A stretch of 64,000 bases of DNA from NCBI RefSeq assembly GCF_002915595.1, contig NZ_PQGG01000035.1:1-64000 (forward strand), given 5' to 3'. This document shows, piece by piece, positions 35,099-44,246 of the stretch. This stretch comes from Zhongshania marina (GTDB lineage Bacteria; Pseudomonadota; Gammaproteobacteria; Pseudomonadales; Spongiibacteraceae). Positions within the stretch are counted from its first letter, which is position 1; each line of letters opens with the position of its first letter. Position numbers and translations under genes: made by a program. The notes below the pieces were generated by a model. It ran no database searches and had not been told where the DNA came from. It saw only the letters and a program-made list of their open reading frames with translations.

Positions 35099-35611
35099 AT
35101 GGCTAGCGAGTCTGATTTGCAAGAAATGTTTCAATATTTTCGTATCCAAAAATTGCTGAATGAAGAAGCTAAATGTTTGGACGACTGGCGCTTGCAAGAC
35201 TGGTTGTCTTTATATACCGAGGATGCAAGTTATTATGTGCCACCGACGGACATAGCTGCTGCGGAAGCAGACCCTACAAAGCATCTTTACTATATTGCAG
35301 ATAATCGTGGTCGTATGGAGGAGCGGGTAACTCGACTTGAGAAAAAGACCTGCCATGCCGAGTTTCCGCGCTCAAAGGTTCAGCATGTAGTTAGTAATAT
35401 TGTGGTGAATGATAGTCTTGAAAATGGCCGACTTTCTGTGAGTGCGTCGTTTGTAATTTACCGTTCAAAAAATGGTAGCACAGACATGTTTATGGGTAGC
35501 TATTTGTATGAGTTGGCCAATATAGAAGGTCAATTACGAATTTGTAAAAAAATGTGCTCTTTAGCGCTTGATGGTTTACGGCCACAGGCAAAGATCAGCA
35601 TTATTTTGTAA
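35099..35611 (+). CDS. cmtAc: Ring-hydroxylating dioxygenase small subunit
   Basis: A 170-residue beta subunit of the NTF2-like/SnoaL fold that completes the alpha3-beta3 oxygenase. The N-terminal helix with LLNEEAKCLDDWRLQDWLSLYTEDASYYVPPTD and the C-terminal FMGSYLYELANIEGQLRICKKMCSLALDGL are typical of the family. It has no catalytic metal. It is tightly linked to the large subunit gene. Confidence 0.9.
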   Translation: MASESDLQEMFQYFRIQKLLNEEAKCLDDWRLQDWLSLYTEDASYYVPPTDIAAAEADPTKHLYYIADNRGRMEERVTRLEKKTCHAEFPRSKVQHVVSNIVVNDSLENGRLSVSASFVIYRSKNGSTDMFMGSYLYELANIEGQLRICKKMCSLALDGLRPQAKISIIL

Positions 35612-35658
35612 ATTATTTTTTAACATACATTTCATAACGAGTAATTGGAATAGCAAGT

Positions 35659-36438
35659 ATGAATCAGCAGCAACTGCAGGATATTAGTACCGAGTTATAT
35701 CGCTCTTTGCGAGAGGCCAAGGCGGTGTCGCCTCTAACTACACGCTATCCTGATATCAGTATTGATGACGCCTATCGCGTATCGTTGAATATGCTGGCGA
35801 TGCGCGAGGCTGATGGTGAGAAACTGATTGGCAAAAAAATTGGTGTTACCAGCAATGCTGTGCAGTCTATGCTCAATGTGCGGCAGCCGGATTTTGGTTT
35901 TTTGACCGATAAAATGATCTGCGACGGTGAGCTGTCTCTAAGTAATATGATTGCACCGCGCGCCGAAGGTGAAATTGCATTTCTATTAAAGAGTGACCTG
36001 AAGGGGCCGGGCGTTACCGAAGCGGACGTATTAGCGGCAACGGAGGCGGTAATGCCGTGCTTTGAAATTGTTGATTCTCGTATCGCTGACTGGAAAATTA
36101 AAATTCAAGACACCGTGGCCGACAATGCCTCCTGCGGCTATTTCGCCGTTAACTCTGCCGCCGCGATAGACCCCAAACAAGTAGATTTAATTAATTGCGA
36201 AATGCAGGTGTGGAAAAATGGCGAAAAGCTCAGTTTTGGAACCGGCGCAGAGGCCTTGGGTAATCCACTCACCTGTGTGGCGTGGTTGGCTAATACCCTC
36301 GGTGAATACGGTATCAGCTTAAGTAAAGGCGACATTATTTTATCGGGCTCTTTAGTGCCATTAGAGTATGTAAAACCCGGTGACAAAATGTCCTTAGACA
36401 TATCTGGTATTGGTAGCCTAGCGCTCGATTTTATATAG
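35659..36438 (+). CDS. cmtF: 2-hydroxypenta-2,4-dienoate hydratase
   Basis: A 259-residue MhpD/DmpE/XylJ-type hydratase that adds water to 2-hydroxypenta-2,4-dienoate to give 4-hydroxy-2-oxovalerate, the substrate of the aldolase. KIGVTSNAVQSMLNVRQPDFG and the metal-binding acidic residues in RAEGEIAF and CFEIVDSR are present. The C-terminal GDIILSGSLVPLEYVKPGD is also typical. A related exported protein is encoded at 45543. Confidence 0.92.
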   Translation: MNQQQLQDISTELYRSLREAKAVSPLTTRYPDISIDDAYRVSLNMLAMREADGEKLIGKKIGVTSNAVQSMLNVRQPDFGFLTDKMICDGELSLSNMIAPRAEGEIAFLLKSDLKGPGVTEADVLAATEAVMPCFEIVDSRIADWKIKIQDTVADNASCGYFAVNSAAAIDPKQVDLINCEMQVWKNGEKLSFGTGAEALGNPLTCVAWLANTLGEYGISLSKGDIILSGSLVPLEYVKPGDKMSLDISGIGSLALDFI

Positions 36439-36474
36439 TGTTTAGACTGCTAGGTATTTGGCTGGGAGATAATA

Positions 36475-38334
36475 ATGAATCACGATGAGAATATTAGTCT
36501 GTGGGCAAAGGCTGCCGAGGGTATAGACTGGTTTAGCAAGCCCGAGCTTACCTTGGATGATAGCAAAGCTCCTCTGTATAACTGGTTCAGCGATGGTGTG
36601 TGCAACACCTGCTTTAACAGTTTGGATCGCCACGTGACCGCTGGTCGCGGCGAGCAGACTGCAATTATTTACGACAGCCCAGTTACCGATACGGTAGAGC
36701 ACTGGTCTTACCAAGCCTTGCTTGATCGAGTGTCGCGCTTTGCCGGAGCCCTGCGTTCTATGGGAGTTGAAAAGGGCGATAGGGTTGTCATTTATATGCC
36801 GATGGTGCCAGAGGCTGCTATCGCGATGCAGGCTTGTGCGCGCATTGGCGCCGTTCACTCGGTGGTGTTTGGTGGTTTTGCAGCGGCAGAATTAGCGTCA
36901 CGTATTGATGACTGTAAACCCAAGGTCGTGATTTCGGCTTCCTGCGGCATAGAGCCCGGCCGCTTGGTGGCCTATAAGCCGCTGCTCGATGAGGCCATTG
37001 AGCGGGCACAGAACAAACCGCTTAAATGTGTAATCTTACAGCGCCCGCAATTGCTTGCCGCGATGCAGGAAGGCCGGGATTTAGATTGGGTGGAAACTGA
37101 GGCGGCCGGCGAAGCCGTTGACTGTGTTCCCTTAGCGGCAACTGATCCGCTATATATTATTTACACCTCTGGCACCACGGGGAATCCTAAAGGCGTCATT
37201 CGCGACAACGGCGGCCACATGGTGGCAATGAATTGGAGCCTAGAAAATATCTACGGCATCAATCCCGGTGATGTGTTTTGGGCCGCCTCAGATATTGGTT
37301 GGGTGGTAGGGCATTCCTATATTGTTTACGGCCCCCTTATTCGCGGCGCGACGGCAATTATGTTTGAGGGCAAGCCCGTCGGCACACCTGATGCTTTATC
37401 GTACTGGCGTTTAATTGAGCGCCATAAAGTAAAGGCCATGTTCACCGCCCCGACTGCAATTAGGGCTATTAAACAGCAAGATCCTAATGGGCTTGGCCCT
37501 AGGGATTTTGATCTTTCTAGCTTGCAGCAATTATTTTTGGCCGGCGAGCGGGCAGACCCCGATACTATTCAGTGGGCTGAGCGCCAGTTAAATATTCCGG
37601 TGATAGATCACTGGTGGCAAACAGAATTGGGTTGGCCTGCGGTAGCAAACTGCGCAGGTTTAGGTTTGTTTCCGGTTAAATATGGTTCCTCCGGTAAGGC
37701 CGTGCCGGGCTTTGATGTGGTCGTGCTAGATGAAGCGGGGCATATGGTAGAAGCTGGCACAATGGGCGCTTTGGCGGTTCGTTTACCGCTGCCGCCGGGC
37801 ACCTTGCCGAGTTTGTGGAATAACGATCAGGGTTTTATTGATAAATATCTTTCTGAGTACCCCGGTTACTACAATGCCGGCGATGCAGGTTTTATCGACA
37901 GCGAAGACTATGTCCACATTATGAGTCGCACCGATGACGTGATAAACGTGGCGGGGCATCGCTTGTCTACTGGGCAAATGGAAGAGGTACTTAGCGCGCA
38001 CAAAGACGTGGCTGAATGCGCGGTGTTTGGTATTAACGATGAGATGAAAGGGCAGATACCGATTGGCTTATTGGTGCTTAATGCCGGTGTGGAACGCAGC
38101 GAAGAAAGCATCGTTCAAGAAGTAATTGCCTTAGTTCGGGAGCATATTGGGCCGGTGGCATTTTTCAAACAGGCGCGGGTGGTTAAGCGCTTACCTAAAA
38201 CGCGATCCGGTAAAATTTTGCGCGCGACCCTGCAAAAAATAGCCAATGGCGAAGATGTAAAAGTACCCGCAACGATTGATGATCCGGCTATTTTAGAAGA
38301 AATACGGCCGCTATTGAGCGCTGTGACTGCGTAA
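36475..38334 (+). CDS. Short-chain acyl-CoA synthetase (propionyl/isobutyryl-CoA synthetase type)
   Basis: A 619-residue AMP-forming synthetase of the acetyl/propionyl-CoA synthetase (PrpE/ACSS3) group. YIIYTSGTTGNPKGVIRDNGG is the P-loop, DHWWQTELGWP the substrate-pocket motif with the Trp seen in short-chain enzymes, and KTRSGKILR carries the adenylation lysine. It is the last gene of the p-cumate operon. The pathway hydrolase releases isobutyrate, so activation to isobutyryl-CoA for entry to valine-type catabolism is the most sensible role (inference). GGGAG precedes the ATG. Confidence 0.87.
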   Translation: MNHDENISLWAKAAEGIDWFSKPELTLDDSKAPLYNWFSDGVCNTCFNSLDRHVTAGRGEQTAIIYDSPVTDTVEHWSYQALLDRVSRFAGALRSMGVEKGDRVVIYMPMVPEAAIAMQACARIGAVHSVVFGGFAAAELASRIDDCKPKVVISASCGIEPGRLVAYKPLLDEAIERAQNKPLKCVILQRPQLLAAMQEGRDLDWVETEAAGEAVDCVPLAATDPLYIIYTSGTTGNPKGVIRDNGGHMVAMNWSLENIYGINPGDVFWAASDIGWVVGHSYIVYGPLIRGATAIMFEGKPVGTPDALSYWRLIERHKVKAMFTAPTAIRAIKQQDPNGLGPRDFDLSSLQQLFLAGERADPDTIQWAERQLNIPVIDHWWQTELGWPAVANCAGLGLFPVKYGSSGKAVPGFDVVVLDEAGHMVEAGTMGALAVRLPLPPGTLPSLWNNDQGFIDKYLSEYPGYYNAGDAGFIDSEDYVHIMSRTDDVINVAGHRLSTGQMEEVLSAHKDVAECAVFGINDEMKGQIPIGLLVLNAGVERSEESIVQEVIALVREHIGPVAFFKQARVVKRLPKTRSGKILRATLQKIANGEDVKVPATIDDPAILEEIRPLLSAVTA

Positions 38335-38341
38335 ATAAAAC

Positions 38342-38366
38342 GCCCCGTTGAGGTCTTCAGCGGGGC
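38342..38366 (-). terminator. Terminator of the tetR gene
   Basis: The stem GCCCCG-T-TGA pairs with TCA-G-CGGGGC. On the minus strand it is followed by GTTTTAT, so it mainly ends the convergent regulator gene, and may also slow the plus-strand operon. Confidence 0.7.
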
Positions 38367-38380
38367 CGAAAAATACTGAA

Positions 38381-38998
38381 TTAAGCTTGTGCTTTTAACA
38401 TTGCGACCATGCTTTTCCATTGCGTCATCATGGTCGACAAATCACTGCGGCTATGGCTAATCAATAGCTTTATTGCAAACCCTCTGACTAAGCAAAAGGT
38501 CATGCCGAGGATCATTTCGGCTTCGCTCTTTTCCCAGCCCAGTTCTATCAGTTTTTTAACCCAGCTTTCTTCTACCGAGGCGCGGCTTGTTACCGCAAGT
38601 CTGACCTGTTCATCTCTGAGTTCTTTGTTTTTACCACCGGCCATCAAAATATCTAATGCGACCATAAAATAATCAGACATGAAAAAGTCTTCAGCATCCT
38701 GAATCACCGCATCTAAGGGATCGTCGCTAGCGGAAAACGAGCTAATATTTTTTAAAAATTTACCGTTAGCCCGCTCATAGGCATATTCCATAGCAGCGGT
38801 GGTTAAGGAATCTTTGGTGGGGAAGTGATGGAGTTGCGCACCTTGTGAAACCCCGGCAGCCTTTGATACCGCCGAGGTGCGAAAGTTAGCGTAGCCGACT
38901 TCCTTGATTACCTCAAACGCAGCTTCAGAAAGTCGTTGCCGCATTGTTGCTGTGCGCTCGGCCTGTGGCGTTCTGGTTTTTACTGATTTCTGAGTCAA
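38381..38998 (-). CDS. cymR: TetR-family regulator, CymR-like p-cumate sensor
   Basis: A 205-residue TetR repressor. Residues 18-65 form the HTH domain with FRTSAVSKAAGVSQGAQLHHFPTK, which closely follows what I remember of Pseudomonas CymR (GVSRGAQSHHFPTK, preceded by a similar QAER start). CymR releases its operator when p-cumate binds. The convergent position at the end of the p-cumate operon supports the assignment. Two adjacent palindromes lie upstream of its start and may be its own operators. Confidence 0.8.
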   Translation of the reverse strand: MTQKSVKTRTPQAERTATMRQRLSEAAFEVIKEVGYANFRTSAVSKAAGVSQGAQLHHFPTKDSLTTAAMEYAYERANGKFLKNISSFSASDDPLDAVIQDAEDFFMSDYFMVALDILMAGGKNKELRDEQVRLAVTSRASVEESWVKKLIELGWEKSEAEMILGMTFCLVRGFAIKLLISHSRSDLSTMMTQWKSMVAMLKAQA

Positions 38999-39015
38999 AC
39001 TTTAAGCCTCAAAAT

Positions 39016-39061
39016 AATAATGATTGTAACAGGCATTATTTTAGCAGCAACAGCATGCTAA
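39016..39061. promoter_or_regulatory. Two adjacent palindromes upstream of the tetR gene
   Basis: AATAATG/CATTATT (39016-39022 and 39034-39040, 11-nt centre) is followed directly by TTAGCA/TGCTAA (39041-39046 and 39056-39061, 9-nt centre). They lie 18-63 bp before the regulator's start codon, so autoregulation is the likely use. Confidence 0.45.
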
Positions 39062-39247
39062 GTGCCTAAGCTTCTTGGATAATCTTTATGGCTATAGGCA
39101 ACCATAGGGTGTAATTGCACGGGGCTTGCAGGTGAATATGCTATGTAAATATCTATATCAAAGGTGATTATTTATATTGCTAGGCTAAATTTTGATTTTA
39201 AGTCGCAAGAAAGGCGTAGTATGGTTGGCGGCTAATATTTTCAAATA

Positions 39248-41446
39248 ATGAGCGCATCTATGAAAGTCATTGGCGGCGGCCCTAAAAAGGTTCTGTATAC
39301 CCTAAATACCGCACGTAAGATTGGATTACTTAATTCGGCCAAGGCACTGAATGCAAAAAATGCCTGTAAAGCCTGCGGTTTGGGTATGGGCGGTCAGCGT
39401 GGCGGTATGACTAATGAACTGGATGAGTTTCCGTCGGTATGCAATAAGAGTATTCAGGCTCAATCTACAGATATTCAAGCGCCGATTCCCGCCGAGGTGT
39501 TTGCTCATACTTTAGATGAATTTCGCGCGCTTTCTGCGCGGGAATTAGAAACCCTTGGGCGGCTTGGGCAACCCGTATATAAGGCTGCAGGTGAAAATCG
39601 CTATAAAATTGTTGATTGGGATTGGGCGATTGATCACGCGGCGGAAGGTTTGGCAAAGCTAAGTCCAGAGCGCAGCTTTTTTTATAGCTCAGGCCGCTCT
39701 TCAAATGAGGCGGGCTTTGTCTTACAGCTGATGGCACGGCTTTACGGTACGAATAATATCAGCAACTGTTCTTATTATTGTCATCAGGCTACTGGCGAGG
39801 CCTTGGCCAATACCGTTGGCACCGGTACGGCAACCGTTGAGTTAGATGATATTGCCCACTGCGACCTGTTCTTTTTGATTGGCGCAAATCCAGCTTCAAA
39901 TCATCCGCGCTTGCTGCATAAGCTCATCGGTTTGCGCCGTCGAGGCGGCACGGTGGTGGTGATAAATCCGCTGCGGGAGGCGGGCTTGGTACAGTTTGCT
40001 GCGCCTAAAATGATCAGCTCCCTGATCAAGGGCGGGGACGAAGTGGCGAGTATTTATTTGCAGCCGAAAATCGGCAGCGATATTGCCTTATTCACTGCAA
40101 TTGCCAAGGCGGTGATTGAAAAGGGCGGGACGGCCCAGCGATTTATTCGTGAGCACGCCAGTGGCTACGCAGAGTTTGAGCGCCATGTGCAGGCTCAGTC
40201 TTGGCAGGATCTACTCGACCGCTGCGGTATAGCAAAAGAAGATGTACTGCGTGTTGCTGATGTTTATATCCAATCACAAAATGCTATTTTTGCTTGGGGC
40301 ATGGGCATGACCCATCATCAGCACGGTGTTGATAATATTGAATGGATCAGCAATTTGGCCTTGATGCGCGGCATGGTGGGTAAGTTAAACGCCGGATTAT
40401 TGCCTCTGCGGGGGCATAGCAATGTGCAGGGTATTGGCACGATTGGTGTTAAGCCCGTTTTGCCTAGCGAGGTATTTAGTCGGATTGAGAAGACCTTTAA
40501 GGTGACGTTGCCTAAGGGCAAGGGTATGCATACCTTGGAATCTCTTGAACGCGCTCACGATGGTGATATAGACGCGGCTTTCATCATGGGGGGAAACCTT
40601 TATGAGGCCAGTCCAGACAGTAAGTGGGCAGCAAAGGCCTTGGATAATATTGGCCTTAAAATCTTTTTAACCACGACGCTTAATCGTGGTCATGTTACCG
40701 GTGTCGATGCCTGTGAGTCCTTGATTTTTCCGGTTTGTGCCCGCGACGAAGAGCCAGAACCGACTACGCAGGAATCTATGTTCAATTACGTTCGTTTAAG
40801 TGATGGTGGTATTGAACGTATTGCCTCGCTGCGTTCAGAGGTTGCTGTTTTGGCGGATATCGCCGATAAATTATTGCGGGATTGCCCAATTAATTTCAGC
40901 GAGTTTAAACACCACCAAAATGTGCGGCAGGCCATCGCCAAGGTGGTGCCTGGCATGGAGGAGTTAGCGGATATTGACGTGGCAAAGCAGGAGTTTTATG
41001 TCAGTGGTCGCCTAAAACACCTGCCGGAATTTCATACCCAAGATGGTCGGGCGCATTTTGTTGTTCCGCAACAGCTTGGTGTTGACCTTGAATCAACGCG
41101 GCCATTTACGATGATGACCATCCGCAGCGAAGGTCAGTTCAACTCGATTATTTATGAAGAGAGCGATAGTTACCGTGGTGTAGATAATCGCTGGACGGTA
41201 TTGCTGAATCAACAAGACGCTTTAGAGCTAGGCGTGGGTGAGGGAGCTACTGTCGATATTTGCTCCGACTACGGAGAAATGCGCGGGCTTGAGGTAAAAC
41301 TATTCAATTTACCCAGGGGCTGCGTAGCGGCTTATTACCCAGAGGCAAACGTGCTCAGTTCAAGGCTAACTGACCCGCGTTCGCATACGCCACAGTTTAA
41401 GTCGATCGCGGTGTCAGTGGCGTCGGCGAATGCTCGGCAGCATTAA
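39248..41446 (+). CDS. Molybdopterin-dependent oxidoreductase, FdhF/YdeP family
   Basis: A 732-residue cytoplasmic molybdoenzyme of the formate-dehydrogenase-like YdeP group. A CxxC pair (Cys40, Cys43) and Cys65 near the N-terminus may hold an iron-sulfur cluster, but I see only three candidate ligands. SNCSYYCHQATGEAL, IGANPASNHPR and GLLPLRGHSNVQGIGTIG are pterin-domain signatures. The C-terminal domain holds NSIIYEESDSYRGVDNRW. The electron acceptor and substrate are unknown. It is transcribed alone, divergently from the CymR-like regulator across a 250-bp gap, so control by that regulator is possible. An ATG at 39260 is an alternative start. Confidence 0.83.
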   Translation: MSASMKVIGGGPKKVLYTLNTARKIGLLNSAKALNAKNACKACGLGMGGQRGGMTNELDEFPSVCNKSIQAQSTDIQAPIPAEVFAHTLDEFRALSARELETLGRLGQPVYKAAGENRYKIVDWDWAIDHAAEGLAKLSPERSFFYSSGRSSNEAGFVLQLMARLYGTNNISNCSYYCHQATGEALANTVGTGTATVELDDIAHCDLFFLIGANPASNHPRLLHKLIGLRRRGGTVVVINPLREAGLVQFAAPKMISSLIKGGDEVASIYLQPKIGSDIALFTAIAKAVIEKGGTAQRFIREHASGYAEFERHVQAQSWQDLLDRCGIAKEDVLRVADVYIQSQNAIFAWGMGMTHHQHGVDNIEWISNLALMRGMVGKLNAGLLPLRGHSNVQGIGTIGVKPVLPSEVFSRIEKTFKVTLPKGKGMHTLESLERAHDGDIDAAFIMGGNLYEASPDSKWAAKALDNIGLKIFLTTTLNRGHVTGVDACESLIFPVCARDEEPEPTTQESMFNYVRLSDGGIERIASLRSEVAVLADIADKLLRDCPINFSEFKHHQNVRQAIAKVVPGMEELADIDVAKQEFYVSGRLKHLPEFHTQDGRAHFVVPQQLGVDLESTRPFTMMTIRSEGQFNSIIYEESDSYRGVDNRWTVLLNQQDALELGVGEGATVDICSDYGEMRGLEVKLFNLPRGCVAAYYPEANVLSSRLTDPRSHTPQFKSIAVSVASANARQH

Positions 41447-41500
41447 CTCTGCGCTCTTCCAGATTTGAGCTAAATCGTCTTCGATAATATATGGCCAGCC

Positions 41501-41659
41501 CTAGTGAAAATCATGGGATGTGGTGTCGATACTCATGAGCTGATCATGGCTTTCAATACTGAAGGCGACAATATGAATCACAGGGGTGGCATTGCCGACT
41601 GCGGCTTTTTGCAGGCAGCCCTTTACGATTAAAATTCGTCCTTGGAACAAGGCCTTTTG
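41501..41659 (-). pseudogene. Remnant of the C-terminus of error-prone DNA polymerase DnaE2
   Basis: A 52-codon open stretch on the minus strand ends with a stop codon at 41501. The encoded peptide contains RILIVKGCLQKAAVGNATPV and then VIHIVAFSIESHDQL, and ends TTSHDFH. DnaE2 proteins characteristically end in a segment of the kind V-G-LQ---G--HVIA--L-D--LL followed by SRDFH. The frame is closed by a stop just upstream and has no start, so only a tail survives. No imuA/imuB genes are nearby. The rest of the 41447-41893 gap holds nothing I can support. Confidence 0.55.
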
Positions 41660-41893
41660 ACATAATTTTAGAGATTCTTAAAGGGTTCACTAGTTAAGAT
41701 TTACAAGTATGTGCAGTTGCCGACTGAGTGGCGCGACATAACAGGTGGCCCATTTTTATTGTACTGTTTTCATCAAAAAAAGGTTGCCTGCTGTTCTTGT
41801 TAATAGTCGCTCATGATTCGAGATTATTCCAAAGTTCTAGATAGTGTATGTTTTAGCTTTTTTGTTTTTTATATACCTTCGAAATGCCTGTTT

Positions 41894-42607
41894 CTATAAG
41901 AACAACCGACCAATCAGCGTAGATACCGCTGTCTCTGTTTTTAAAATTCGCGGGCCGAGGCTGAAGCTTTGCATACCGGCGGCGATGAGCTTTTCACATT
42001 CGTAGGGAATAAAGCCGCCTTCTGGGCCTATGGCTAGTACGCAGTCTTGTTTTATAGCTTGCGGTGGGCTTTGTTCGGCGTAGGGGTGGGCGAGCAAGCC
42101 GATTTTATTTTCTAGCAGGCTGGGTAGTTCATCTTCTACAAAGGGTTTAAAGCGCTTTGCGCGGCTCAGCCTTGGCAAGACGGTGTCTCCGGCTTGCTCT
42201 AATCCTTCAAGCATTGCCTTGTGCAATGTGTCGTCGCTGACGAGGGGGCTTTGCCAGTAGCTTTTTTCAACTCGGTAGCTGTTGAGCAATATGATGTCGG
42301 CTGCGCCCAGTTCGGTGGCGGCGCGAATAATCCGTCTGGCCATTTTGGGGCGCGGTAGTGCTAATAGTAAGGTCAGCGGGAGCTTGGCCGGTGGCGGGGT
42401 GTGCAGTTCAAATTCAAGGCTAACTTTGCTGCCGCTGATAGCGGTGATGGTCGCGTTACCAGTTAGCCCGTTTAGTAAACCCACCTTAAGCATATCGCCA
42501 AGATTGGCGCGCAGTACATTGCGTATATGATCTGCGCGCGCATCGCTCAGTGTTATGTGGTTTGGGTTTGTGCCTAAGTCTTCAGGCTGCAATAGCAGCA
42601 GGTTCAT
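41894..42607 (-). CDS. rsmE: 16S rRNA (uracil-1498-N3)-methyltransferase
   Basis: A 237-residue SPOUT-class methyltransferase acting on the 30S decoding region. The N-terminal PUA-like domain contains HITLSDARADHIRNVLRANLGDMLKVGLLNG. The knotted SAM site includes LALPRPKMARRIIRAATELGA, LAIGPEGGFIPYECEKL and SLGPRILKTETAVSTLIG. The ATG shares its A with the TAA stop of rimO, so translation is coupled. A start 18 bases upstream would overlap rimO and is less likely. Confidence 0.94.
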   Translation of the reverse strand: MNLLLLQPEDLGTNPNHITLSDARADHIRNVLRANLGDMLKVGLLNGLTGNATITAISGSKVSLEFELHTPPPAKLPLTLLLALPRPKMARRIIRAATELGAADIILLNSYRVEKSYWQSPLVSDDTLHKAMLEGLEQAGDTVLPRLSRAKRFKPFVEDELPSLLENKIGLLAHPYAEQSPPQAIKQDCVLAIGPEGGFIPYECEKLIAAGMQSFSLGPRILKTETAVSTLIGRLFL

Positions 42608-43932
42608 TAGGCGGGTTCTGCCCAAAGGTCGTAGTCGTCTGAGTCGATAATATTCACGACTAGTGCGTCGCCGGGTTTTACGTCGGTAAAGCCATCTAAA
42701 TACACTTTGCCGTCGATTTCCGGTGCGTCAGCGACACTGCGGCCAATGGCGCCTTGCTCGTCAACGACGTCGATGAGGATTTCCTGTTGAGTGCCGATTT
42801 TTGTGCGCAGGCGCTGAGCAGAAATTTCCTGCGCGACCACCATAAAGCGCTCCCAGCGATCTTTTTTGATCTCATCTGGCACTTGGTCTGCCAGTTCATT
42901 GGCGGTGGCGCCTTCTACTGGCGAGTATTCAAAACAGCCAACGCGGTCGAGTTGGGCTTCTTGCAGCCAGTCCAATAATATTTGAAAGTCTTCTTCCGTC
43001 TCGCCGGGGAAGCCGACAATAAAGGTAGAGCGAATAACTAAGTCTGGGCAGATCTCGCGCCATTTTTTAATGCGCTCAAGCGTTTTTTCTTGGTGGGCGG
43101 GGCGTTTCATTGCCTTTAGCACTTTAGGGCTGGCGTGCTGAAAGGGAATGTCGAGGTAGGGCAGAATTTTGCCTTCTGCCATTAGCGGAATGACGTTGTC
43201 GACATGGGGGTAAGGATAAACATAGTGCAGGCGCACCCATACGCCCATTTCGCCCAGTGCTTCGCACAGCTCTAGCATGCGGGTTTTAATGGGTTGGCCG
43301 TCCCAAAAGTCGAGTTTGTATTTGGTGTCTAGGCCGTAGGCACTAGTGTCTTGGGATACCACCAGAATTTCGCGAACGCCGGCATTCACTAGGCGTTTGG
43401 CTTCTTCTAGCACGCTGCCGATGGGGCGGCTGACCAAGTCGCCACGCATTGACGGGATAATGCAGAAGCTACAGCGGTGATTGCAGCCCTCAGAAATTTT
43501 TAAGTAGGCGTAGTGACGCGGTGTAAGTTTAACGCCCTGGGGTGGAACCAAGTCGATAAAGGGATCGTGTTGTTTGTTGGCGGGCGCCCATTCGTGCACG
43601 GCGCCGACGACTTCTTCGTAGGCCGCTGGGCCGCTTACGGCTAATACATTGGGGTGTACGGCGCGAATCTTGGCATCGTCGCCCATACAGCCGGTGACAA
43701 TAACTTTGCCGTTTTCTTTAAGTGCTTCGCCTATGGCATCCAGCGATTCTTGCTTTGCGCTATCGATAAAGCCGCAGGTGTTGACCACGACCACGTCGGC
43801 ATCGTCGTAATTTGGCACAATATCGTAGCCGTCTATTCGCAATTGAGTGAGGATACGTTCAGAATCAACCAAGGCTTTGGGGCAGCCCAAGCTCACGAAT
43901 CCAACCCGTTTTCTGGTGTCTGTCATGCTCAT
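42607..43932 (-). CDS. rimO: Ribosomal protein S12 methylthiotransferase RimO
   Basis: A 441-residue radical-SAM enzyme that methylthiolates an aspartate of ribosomal protein S12. The N-terminal UPF0004 domain has the cluster cysteines in [22 protein letters not shown] and VTGCMGDD. The radical-SAM cluster is in [19 protein letters not shown], and a TRAM domain is at the C-terminus ([23 protein letters not shown]). All motifs are intact. It is the first gene of the rimO-rsmE operon. Confidence 0.96.
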   Translation of the reverse strand: MSMTDTRKRVGFVSLGCPKALVDSERILTQLRIDGYDIVPNYDDADVVVVNTCGFIDSAKQESLDAIGEALKENGKVIVTGCMGDDAKIRAVHPNVLAVSGPAAYEEVVGAVHEWAPANKQHDPFIDLVPPQGVKLTPRHYAYLKISEGCNHRCSFCIIPSMRGDLVSRPIGSVLEEAKRLVNAGVREILVVSQDTSAYGLDTKYKLDFWDGQPIKTRMLELCEALGEMGVWVRLHYVYPYPHVDNVIPLMAEGKILPYLDIPFQHASPKVLKAMKRPAHQEKTLERIKKWREICPDLVIRSTFIVGFPGETEEDFQILLDWLQEAQLDRVGCFEYSPVEGATANELADQVPDEIKKDRWERFMVVAQEISAQRLRTKIGTQQEILIDVVDEQGAIGRSVADAPEIDGKVYLDGFTDVKPGDALVVNIIDSDDYDLWAEPA

Positions 43933-43995
43933 ATTGTGTTCTTACCTTGCGGGTTGTGGTGAAAATGGGAAAGCGCGCAATTTTAGCACGACAGC

Positions 43996-44021
43996 CCCAT
44001 AAGCCATACATTGCTTATGGG
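43996..44021. repeat. Perfect inverted repeat between divergent genes
   Basis: Nine-base arms CCCATAAGC (43996-44004) and GCTTATGGG (44013-44021) enclose an 8-nt loop, upstream of both rimO and ybaK. It could be an operator or a terminator-like stem. I see nothing else in the 43933-44246 gap; a 71-codon frame at its end overlaps ybaK and is unlikely to be a gene. Confidence 0.4.
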
Positions 44022-44246
44022 TATTTCCGTGTTGGATAGCGTTAATAGTGCTCAATCACAGCAAAATATTTGCCGTGCTTGGCATGTGCTCAAGGCTAAA
44101 TAAGAATAGTTATTACTTGATGGGTGGGCGCGGGGCGTTTGATTTGGCGAATGTGCGCTATCACCTTGTTTTGGAACTAGAAACCTTCTTAGAGGTCAAT
44201 TGCAGGTGTTTATGCTTATGGCTTGGCTTAGTGGTGTGGATCGATA

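Noticed and set aside
27960-36438. Biphenyl or cumene degradation as the identity of the aromatic operon
   Set aside because: The class II aldolase-type decarboxylase and a CymR-like regulator are expected for p-cumate and not for those pathways; substrate specificity nevertheless remains unproven.
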